Below are positions 33,773 through 38,510 of a stretch of 38,510 bases of DNA, in pieces. The notes under the pieces are model-generated. The model did no database searches. It saw only the letters and a program-made list of their open reading frames with translations, and had not been told where the DNA came from. The stretch is taken from contig CBFGTV010000032.1 in NCBI GenBank assembly GCA_965652145.1, forward strand, positions 1-38,510. The letters are read 5' to 3'. Position numbers and translations under genes: made by a program. Each line of letters begins with the position of its first letter. The stretch's first letter is position 1. Source of the stretch: CBFGTV01 sp965652145 (GTDB lineage Bacteria > Bacillota > Clostridia > Peptostreptococcales > Natronincolaceae).

Positions 33773-33970
33773 TTAATCTATATCAGGGTTCGGATTTGGT
33801 CCTAGTTGTATAATTGGTTGATGTATACTGGAATTAATTGTTGAAATAACGACTCTTTTTCCATAATCATAGGATTGTTCTGTTTTTGTTATTGCTTCTG
33901 TTACAAGAACTTGACTAAAAAAGATGATAGTGCATGAAATAAACATTAATAACCGCTTTCGTAAATTCAT
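33773..33970 (-). CDS. Secreted pro-peptide, candidate quorum-sensing pheromone
   Basis: This 65-residue protein has a basic N-terminus (MNLRKR), a hydrophobic signal core (LLMFISCTIIFFSQVLV), a probable cut after TEA near residue 26, and a short polar mature part ending QLGPNPNPDID. The gene begins 15 bases after the RRNPP receptor gene and has a perfect AAGGAGG. That order, size and design match peptide precursors of the RRNPP family (PapR, NprX, Phr), which are exported, trimmed, re-imported and bound by the TPR receptor. The PDI near the end recalls the NprX signal SKPDIVG, but this is only a resemblance. The active peptide is most likely drawn from the last 7-12 residues. Confidence 0.75.
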   Translation of the reverse strand: MNLRKRLLMFISCTIIFFSQVLVTEAITKTEQSYDYGKRVVISTINSSIHQPIIQLGPNPNPDID

Positions 33971-33985
33971 TATAAAATTCCTCCT

Positions 33986-35308
33986 TTATTTTACATTAAA
34001 CTTAATTGATTGTGCTTTATACGTATACTCTAGACATTTTTTCATATCTTTCTTCTTACAATAAAGCTCGATATAGCATAGATATATTTCGTTTAATTTT
34101 TCCTTCATCGCTTTTTTTAGCACATACTCTTCTAACCAGTTTAATTTCTTTTCTGCCTGATCATAACAGTTGGTATGGATATCAATTTGAGCTCTTATTA
34201 TAGATAACCCAATTACTACATTTGTTTCCGAAACCTTACTAGCATATACCAAACCTTCTTCAACTATACTATGAGCTTTGTTTACTTGACTTAATTCTAA
34301 GTAAGCCTTAGCTTCAAACAGATACAAATAAGCAACAACATTAGGCTCCCCATCATCAGCATATTGTAAGGCAGACTCTATACTATCGATACTATGTTGA
34401 TATTCTCCTTTTCTTATATACAGGTCGGCATAGCTTTCATAAACCAAAAACAATAATCCCCTGGAAAATTTTGTTGATTTTTTCAATAGCTTATTAAAGA
34501 GCTTGGCAGCCTTTGTATAGTTTTGAACTTCTAAATAAGTATTGGCTTCCATAAGAATTATCTCATAAAATTTCTCATCTTCTTTATTATAGAATTCTTT
34601 AAATTCTGCAATTAAGCTAAAAGCTGTATCATATCGCTTAAGCTTAATGTAGCACAGTATTTTATTCTTCCTAACTAATATCTTCATCAAATCATAATTA
34701 CTTGGGTGATGGGTAATGATGGTGTCGTAGACCTTTTCATAATATAAGAGAGCTTGATCTGGTGAGTCTAACTGATATAAACTACTACCAATTAGGTTAT
34801 ACATAGAGGCTACCTTGTGATAGTTTTCATACTTTAGATGATATTCCAGCACATCAAAGAAATCCTTTAATCCTTTATTGTACTGATAGGTTTTGTAATA
34901 GAATCGGCCCCTAGCCTCCTTAAGCTCTGCAATCATATTTTGTAGATTCCATTCCTTTGCAAAATCAATTAGCCTTTGGAAGCTACTATATACCTCTTTT
35001 TCTGCACCAGCTGTGGGGTTATCCAATAGCTCTCGCATTTCGTCCAGTCTTTCTCTAATCATTCGCTGGGCCTGTTCTACCTCCGATTCAAGCAGTAAAT
35101 CTGGTGTAATTTCCTTACCAAGGTTTATGTAATATTTATTGAGGGCATCAGAAATAACCCTGGCAGTTTTAAAGGTAAGGTTTCTTTTATTGTTTTCAAT
35201 CATACTGATTAAGCTTCTAGTGATCTCGTCATTTGAAATGTCATCCTGCTTTAGTCCAATTCGTGTTCTTAGTTCCTTAATTTTTTCCCCTCTGCTTAAA
35301 ACCCGCAT
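33986..35308 (-). CDS. RRNPP-type HTH-TPR transcription regulator
   Basis: This 440-residue cytoplasmic protein has an N-terminal HTH of the XRE family (about 5-62, with GLKQDDISNDEITRSLISMI) and a long all-helical C-terminal part (about 75-440) with TPR repeats, for example ALLYYEKVYDTIITHHPSNY and KGEYQHSIDSIESALQYADD. This is the design of PlcR, NprR and Rgg-like receptors, which change DNA binding when a short secreted peptide binds the TPR groove. A consensus promoter lies upstream and a pro-peptide gene follows 15 bases downstream. AAGGGGG is about 15 bases from the ATG, slightly far. Targets are unknown; the accessory genes nearby are candidates. Confidence 0.85.
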   Translation of the reverse strand: MRVLSRGEKIKELRTRIGLKQDDISNDEITRSLISMIENNKRNLTFKTARVISDALNKYYINLGKEITPDLLLESEVEQAQRMIRERLDEMRELLDNPTAGAEKEVYSSFQRLIDFAKEWNLQNMIAELKEARGRFYYKTYQYNKGLKDFFDVLEYHLKYENYHKVASMYNLIGSSLYQLDSPDQALLYYEKVYDTIITHHPSNYDLMKILVRKNKILCYIKLKRYDTAFSLIAEFKEFYNKEDEKFYEIILMEANTYLEVQNYTKAAKLFNKLLKKSTKFSRGLLFLVYESYADLYIRKGEYQHSIDSIESALQYADDGEPNVVAYLYLFEAKAYLELSQVNKAHSIVEEGLVYASKVSETNVVIGLSIIRAQIDIHTNCYDQAEKKLNWLEEYVLKKAMKEKLNEIYLCYIELYCKKKDMKKCLEYTYKAQSIKFNVK

Positions 35309-35367
35309 CGCTTTTTCTTTTCCCCCTTACTTTTATCAGAAAAGTAAAAATATTACTACTTGAATAT

Positions 35368-35396
35368 AGTATAATTCCACTTAGACAGTATGTCAA
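35368..35396 (-). promoter_or_regulatory. Promoter of the RRNPP operon
   Basis: On the minus strand TTGACA (35391-35396), a 17-base spacer and TATACT (35368-35373) form a near-consensus sigma-A promoter, about 60 bases before the receptor ATG. Confidence 0.85.
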
Positions 35397-35711
35397 CTGT
35401 AATTGTGAAATTTTGTCGTTTTTTTACAGCCCCTAACACCCAATCATTTAGCTGTTTTGAAATAGCAATATATTTTTTATACGAAAAATGTTTATTTGAT
35501 GGGTCTTGAATTGTTAAACCCATGTAACACAATATAGGATCAAAATTTACCTTGTATATGGTCGATCTGCTGAAGGGTTTATTAACCTAGTATTAAGGCC
35601 TTAGTAAAAGTAACAAGGTTAATAATTAATGTTATTAGTAGGCTAATTGGGAAAACTGAGTTTATTTTTTAATTTTAATGTATAAGGTTAGCTAAATTGG
35701 TAGATAATATC
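35397..35711. other. Gene-free AT-rich spacer
   Basis: No ORF with a ribosome binding site was found. It lies upstream of a long inverted repeat and could hold the 5' part of a small RNA, but no firm promoter was identified. Confidence 0.4.
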
Positions 35712-35785
35712 AATGAGAATATGATGCGATAAAGGTTTTTTAGTCCCCCTTTAATCCCTTTTGACCAGCATATTCTCATTTTTTT
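35712..35785 (+). terminator. Long-armed stem-loop with T run
   Basis: AATGAGAATATG (35712-35723) and CATATTCTCATT (35769-35780) are perfect 12-base inverted arms separated by 45 bases and followed by a T run. This looks like the 3' end of a plus-strand transcript, either a terminator or a small RNA end. No gene immediately upstream explains it. Confidence 0.6.
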
Positions 35786-35806
35786 ATCAAATCCTAACGG
35801 TCTAGC

Positions 35807-35835
35807 TTGTTTATTTAAGCTAATTTCTTTATAAT
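35807..35835 (+). promoter_or_regulatory. Predicted promoter of the tautomerase gene
   Basis: TTGTTT (35807-35812), a 17-base spacer and a perfect TATAAT (35830-35835), 29 bases before the ATG. Confidence 0.75.
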
Positions 35836-35864
35836 ATAAGTAAATCTATTAAGGAGCTGATTCA

Positions 35865-36050
35865 ATGCCTGTTATTAATATCGAGTGTGGAAAAATAACA
35901 AAGGAGCAAAAAGAAAAGCTGGTGGCGGGTCTGGTAGAAAAGGCCAGTGAAGTATTAAATATTCCTCAACAGGCCTTTGTAACCCTGATTAAGGAAAATG
36001 ATTTAGAGAACGTTGGAAATGGTGTTGAGCTATTGTCAAACAAAAAATAA
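35865..36050 (+). CDS. 4-oxalocrotonate tautomerase family protein
   Basis: This 61-residue protein is full length for the family. Pro2 (Pro1 after Met removal) is the catalytic base, and the pattern MPVINIECGKITKEQKEKLV is typical. Family members interconvert enol and keto forms; the substrate here is unknown. AAGGAG lies 9-10 bases before the ATG. It has its own promoter and terminator. Confidence 0.9.
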   Translation: MPVINIECGKITKEQKEKLVAGLVEKASEVLNIPQQAFVTLIKENDLENVGNGVELLSNKK

Positions 36051-36063
36051 TATCTACATAACT

Positions 36064-36089
36064 AAAGGCCGATTTTATTGGCCTTTTTT
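36064..36089 (+). terminator. Terminator of the tautomerase gene
   Basis: AAAGGCC pairs with GGCCTTT around a 9-base loop, followed by a T run. Confidence 0.85.
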
Positions 36090-36127
36090 GTGTTTTAATT
36101 TTATAATCGAGAAACCCTCTACATTAG

Positions 36128-36652
36128 TTAAGGAAATATTGTTTTTTCAATTTTGAAAAAATCATCTTTAGTAATTTCGTCATAATAGTAGCTTTGTATT
36201 ATGCCATCTACGGGTACCTGTCTAATCATTTTGTTATTCTCTCTTTTTGGAATAAAATGATTGTCTTCTCTTATTTTGAAATAGATTTTGTTTAAATTTA
36301 ATTCTTGAAAGCATAAATCACAAGCCAGGGCCATAGCTATTGAACCAAATCCAACAAGTATGTATTTTTCATCAATTAGGGTGCCTATTTCAGCACTGCC
36401 GTTTATGAAGTCAATTCTTGTTAATGCTAAATAGCCTATTATGGTGGATTCCTTTAAATATATTAGATAATCCAATCGATTGCCACTACTATATAGTATT
36501 TCTTTAAACCTTTTGTAGAAGGTCTCTTCTTTAAAGTCTTTTCCATATTGAAAGGATAACATTTTTGCATTTTCATTTTTAAAGAGGTAATGTAGAATAG
36601 GCAAATCCTTTTCTCGAATGATCTTTAGCTTCAACTTATTTTTGTCAAGCAA
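36128..36652 (-). CDS. GNAT acetyltransferase, third of three
   Basis: This 174-residue protein has a GNAT fold: an N-terminal KLKIIREKDLPILHYLF, strand YLIYLKESTIIGYLALTRID, and the acyl-CoA loop VGFGSIAMAL, which is a loose form of Q-x-x-G-x-G/A. GNAT enzymes move an acyl group from acyl-CoA to an amine. The start is a TTG at 36652 with AGGAGGGA correctly spaced. It follows the second GNAT gene by 14 bases. It is the best conserved of the three at the acyl-CoA site. The acceptor may be one of the tiny Lys-containing peptides encoded upstream, which is an inference. Confidence 0.75.
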   Translation of the reverse strand: MLDKNKLKLKIIREKDLPILHYLFKNENAKMLSFQYGKDFKEETFYKRFKEILYSSGNRLDYLIYLKESTIIGYLALTRIDFINGSAEIGTLIDEKYILVGFGSIAMALACDLCFQELNLNKIYFKIREDNHFIPKRENNKMIRQVPVDGIIQSYYYDEITKDDFFKIEKTIFP

Positions 36653-36666
36653 AATTATCCCTCCTG

Positions 36667-37128
36667 CTAATATTTCTTTACATAGACTATAACATCATGA
36701 TATTGGTTAAACTTATATACATGCTCCTTAAAAACAGCTTCTTTTTGAAAGAACAATTTGTCATAAAGGGCCTTTCCTTCAAAATCAAAATCATAAACAT
36801 GAGCCCTTAGGATTTGATAATCTCCTTTAACTTCAATCAACCAATCACTTAGGATTTTTATGTGGCTAATTAGAAACCTCATATCATTACTTCTTATACT
36901 TAGACATAGTGAATCATCTGTCAGATACCCTTCTGTTCCGATAAGACCTATAGCCGTATTTTGATACTCTATAACATAAACATTATCGAATCTTCTTAAA
37001 ATTTTATTGATTTGACCCTCAGTTAAGGTTTCAGGCCTTTTTGAACCAAAATAAAATCTGTTGCTCTCAAAAAGATGATATATATTTAAATCTAAATTAT
37101 TTTTATTAATTTTCCTGAGTTTTAGCAT
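36667..37128 (-). CDS. GNAT-like acetyltransferase, second of three
   Basis: This 153-residue protein shows a GNAT-like layout: strand VYVIEYQNTAIGLIGTEG, central helix, and the C-terminal FFQKEAVFKEHVYKFNQYHD, which resembles the closing strands of spermidine or ribosomal-protein acetyltransferases (a 'GF..E....' pattern). The acyl-CoA loop is hard to find, so the chain may be weakly active or may pair with its neighbours. The gene starts 9 bases after the first GNAT gene's stop with TAAGGGAAT as its site, so translation is likely coupled. Confidence 0.65.
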   Translation of the reverse strand: MLKLRKINKNNLDLNIYHLFESNRFYFGSKRPETLTEGQINKILRRFDNVYVIEYQNTAIGLIGTEGYLTDDSLCLSIRSNDMRFLISHIKILSDWLIEVKGDYQILRAHVYDFDFEGKALYDKLFFQKEAVFKEHVYKFNQYHDVIVYVKKY

Positions 37129-37137
37129 GTTATTCCC

Positions 37138-37650
37138 TTACTCTGGTTCACCACCCATCAAATAGTCATCTATCTCTTTATCTACTAAAGCGAATATATA
37201 AACATTTCTAAATTCTCCATCCTTAAATATCTCATTTTTCTTTATAATTTCCTGCTTAAAATTTAATTGTTTGATCATCTTTATATCTTTTGACTCAAAA
37301 TCGAAAAATATGGTCTCTATTCTATGTATTTTGGGCAGATGATCTTTGATAGCTTTGATTAGCTTTTGAAAATAGATATTATAATTGAACAGGCAGTTTA
37401 TGTCTTCAATTAGCTTAATCTTGGTAAATACATATTGAGGATCATAAACCTTATAAAATGCCAGTCCTACTACTGTATGATTTTCTTTTAAAATTAAAGT
37501 CTGATGATTGCTTAAATAGCTAAACAATTCTTCTGCTGAAACCATAGTAGGGTATGGTGTTTGAAAATAAAAGGTATTATTAAATAAATCTACTACACAC
37601 TGATAATCTATATTACTCATAGCTGTTAATACCTTTTTAATATTAATCAC
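37138..37650 (-). CDS. GNAT-like acetyltransferase, first of three
   Basis: This protein of about 170 residues has a GNAT-like pattern: NHQTLILKENHTVVGLAFYK in the middle and LNFKQEIIKKNEIFKDGEFR near the end. The Q-x-x-G-x-G loop is not clear. Its start is uncertain: GTG at 37650 lies directly against AAAAGGA, while an ATG ten codons on (37620) lacks a good site but would drop the usual GNAT first strand. It is the first of three consecutive GNAT genes, 139 bases after the last tiny peptide gene on the same strand. Confidence 0.65.
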   Translation of the reverse strand: MINIKKVLTAMSNIDYQCVVDLFNNTFYFQTPYPTMVSAEELFSYLSNHQTLILKENHTVVGLAFYKVYDPQYVFTKIKLIEDINCLFNYNIYFQKLIKAIKDHLPKIHRIETIFFDFESKDIKMIKQLNFKQEIIKKNEIFKDGEFRNVYIFALVDKEIDDYLMGGEPE

Positions 37651-37730
37651 TCCTTTTATTTCTTTCAGTTATATAATTAAGGCTGATTCCCATTTTAAAT
37701 AATTTTATCTATCATTATTAAAGTGCTACT

Positions 37731-37762
37731 AAAGTGTCTAATGAAATAATAATAAACACTTT
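37731..37762. repeat. Small inverted repeat in the leader of the GNAT genes
   Basis: AAAGTGT (37731-37737) and ACACTTT (37756-37762) could form a 7-base stem. No T run follows, so it is more likely a leader structure than a terminator. Confidence 0.35.
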
Positions 37763-37789
37763 ATTTAGATAGAACAGTCTTTTTAGCTA

Positions 37790-37828
37790 CTATGCTATTG
37801 CTTTATCAGCAGCCTTTACATCATACAT
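37790..37828 (-). CDS. Tiny peptide gene A (12 codons)
   Basis: An ATG at 37828, with GGAGGTG 7 bases upstream, encodes MYDVKAADKAIA and ends in TAG. It is the third of three tandem tiny genes encoding related peptides with Met1, Tyr2, Asp/Glu3 and Lys9-Ala10 in common. It carries Lys5 and Lys9. It lies upstream of three GNAT genes on the same strand. Function is unknown: peptide substrate, signal, or regulatory leader are all possible. Confidence 0.6.
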   Translation of the reverse strand: MYDVKAADKAIA

Positions 37829-37858
37829 AAGTAACACCTCCAATCTAATTAAGAGTAT

Positions 37859-37891
37859 TTACGCCTTTAAATGGGCATTTGTATCATACAT
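37859..37891 (-). CDS. Tiny peptide gene B (10 codons)
   Basis: An ATG at 37891, with AGGAGG 8 bases upstream, encodes MYDTNAHLKA and ends in TAA. It shares Tyr2, Asp3 and Lys9-Ala10 with its neighbours but uses different codons for Lys9 (AAG) and Ala10 (GCG), which argues for selection on the peptide. It has Asn where the other two have Lys5. Confidence 0.6.
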   Translation of the reverse strand: MYDTNAHLKA

Positions 37892-37917
37892 ATCGACTAC
37901 CTCCTAACTTTAATTAA

Positions 37918-37956
37918 CTAATGTAAAGCTTTAACATCGGGTTTAACTTCATACAT
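37918..37956 (-). CDS. Tiny peptide gene C (12 codons)
   Basis: An ATG at 37956, with GGAGGTG 8 bases upstream, encodes MYEVKPDVKALH and ends in TAG. It is the first of the three in transcription order. Lys9 and Ala10 are encoded AAA-GCT. A TATAAT-like box sits directly before the ribosome binding site but is too close to serve as this gene's promoter; transcription probably comes from upstream. Confidence 0.6.
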   Translation of the reverse strand: MYEVKPDVKALH

Positions 37957-38005
37957 ATAATTAACACCTCCATTATAGGAATTCAGCCTTAATTTCAAAT
38001 TGACC

Positions 38006-38024
38006 GTCTACCATTAGGGTAGAC
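38006..38024. repeat. Hairpin between the DUF2304 and peptide genes
   Basis: GTCTACC (38006-38012) pairs with GGTAGAC (38018-38024). A T-rich run follows only in the plus direction; in the minus direction it may act as a partial stop or mRNA-stabilising hairpin ahead of the peptide array. Confidence 0.5.
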
Positions 38025-38043
38025 TTTATTTAATAACAGAGCA

Positions 38044-38376
38044 TTATCGACTATCATTCTTTAAGAATCCTCCTAGGATTCCCATTTGTTGAGCCAATTG
38101 ATTGAGGTCTTGTTGCATTTTTGTTATTCTGACGTTAATATACAATAAAAACAACAGATAGGTAATTCCAATTAAAAGCAAAATACTTTTAAAGCATTTA
38201 AAACTTAACTCTCCTTTTAAGAAATGAATAAAATGATGGTTTATAATTAAAAAAAACAGCAGTATCCAAAAAGCCGTCCAAAATAATCCATATTTAAAAT
38301 CCAGTCTTCTTTTTTTAATCAAATAAAGAATACTCAATAAAAATAGAAAATGAAAGGCCAAAATTAAAAATATCAT
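38044..38376 (-). CDS. DUF2304-type small membrane protein
   Basis: This 110-residue protein has three hydrophobic spans (about 2-20, 33-50 and 62-84) and a cytoplasmic coiled-coil tail (RITKMQQDLNQLAQQMGILG). The pattern IKKRRLDFKYGLFWTAFWIL after the first span is typical of DUF2304, a family commonly found next to membrane glycosyltransferases in surface-polysaccharide loci. GGAAGGAGGG lies about 13 bases before the ATG. It precedes the tiny peptide genes on the same strand. No glycosyltransferase gene is within the window, but the window ends 134 bases upstream. Confidence 0.75.
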   Translation of the reverse strand: MIFLILAFHFLFLLSILYLIKKRRLDFKYGLFWTAFWILLFFLIINHHFIHFLKGELSFKCFKSILLLIGITYLLFLLYINVRITKMQQDLNQLAQQMGILGGFLKNDSR

Positions 38377-38510
38377 TTTTCAACTGTCCCTCCTTCCATT
38401 TGATGGATAAAACAACTAGGGTTGAAGAATTAAACTACATGTAACCTTAACCATATAATAGATAGATTTTAATCGGGTAATGGATGATCTGCCATGATTC
38501 CTTTGATTCA
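38377..38510. other. Right edge, no gene supported
   Basis: A minus-strand frame near the edge (ending about WQIIHYPIKIYLLYG) could be the tail of a gene outside the window, but nothing confirms it. Confidence 0.25.

Noticed and set aside
37964..37998. TTGAAA-15-TATAAT on the minus strand before peptide gene C
   Set aside because: The -10 box touches the ribosome binding site, so a transcript starting there would lose it. The spacer is also short.
1..38510. Prophage or conjugative element
   Set aside because: No integrase, terminase, capsid, relaxase or attachment-site repeats were seen. The tail-like genes occur without other phage functions.

Overview
The window looks like part of the chromosome of a low-GC, anaerobic, Gram-positive bacterium of the class Clostridia. 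The evidence is AT-rich spacers, strong AGGAGG-type ribosome binding sites, near-consensus sigma-A promoters (TTGACA-17-TATACT and similar), many compact intrinsic terminators, and Firmicutes gene sets (luxS-mccB-mccA with a yrrT-type methyltransferase, DUF3189, YigZ/IMPACT, a soluble chemotaxis transducer, an RRNPP regulator). No rRNA, tRNA, CRISPR array or transposase gene was seen.

Region 1 (about 304-14090, minus strand) is one long operon that I read as a contractile-injection or type VI secretion-like machine. In transcription order it encodes a 721-residue candidate contractile sheath protein, two tandem tube-like (Hcp/phage tail tube-like) proteins, a J-domain protein, two FHA proteins, an apparently active membrane PP2C phosphatase, a second PP2C-like protein with altered metal-binding motifs and a repeat/coiled-coil tail, two unrecognised candidate baseplate proteins, an Hsp70/actin-fold ATPase, and a protein with a TssK-like N-terminus. 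No ClpV, VgrG, PAAR or membrane-complex gene is in the window. The combination suggests a machine under Ser/Thr phosphorylation control with its own Hsp70-J chaperone pair. The operon has a good promoter, preceded by a GTGCCAGGCAC palindrome and followed by a 16-bp perfect palindrome in the leader. A decayed patch (1114-1924) separates its last two genes and holds a candidate -1 frameshift gene and a truncated RCC1-repeat lipoprotein. Just upstream lie a separately terminated VWA-domain membrane protein, a nonsense-disrupted DUF6483-like gene, and a secreted SH3-NlpC/P60 cell-wall hydrolase.

Region 2 (18168-33297) is mostly core metabolism and housekeeping: luxS-mccB-mccA divergent from a yrrT-like methyltransferase (S-ribosylhomocysteine and methionine-to-cysteine conversion), a TIGR01906 membrane protein, a stand-alone SagB-type oxidoreductase, a soluble chemotaxis transducer, yebC, nadE, cysK, a TauE/SafE exporter split into two half-size genes, a CoA-binding protein, YigZ, a Nudix-fold protein with a degenerate Nudix box, DUF3189, a HEAT-repeat protein, hflX and a small HTH regulator.

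Region 3 (33640-38510) is AT-rich accessory DNA. It contains a complete-looking RRNPP quorum-sensing pair (HTH-TPR receptor followed by a secreted pro-peptide ending in a Pro/Asn/Asp-rich tail), a 4-oxalocrotonate tautomerase homologue, and a minus-strand cluster in which a DUF2304 membrane protein gene is followed by three tiny genes of 10-12 codons and then three consecutive GNAT acetyltransferase genes. Each tiny gene has a strong ribosome binding site and encodes a related peptide (M-Y-[D/E]-x-[K/N]-x-x-x-K-A). The peptide-GNAT cluster and the secretion-like operon are the two most likely undescribed systems here.
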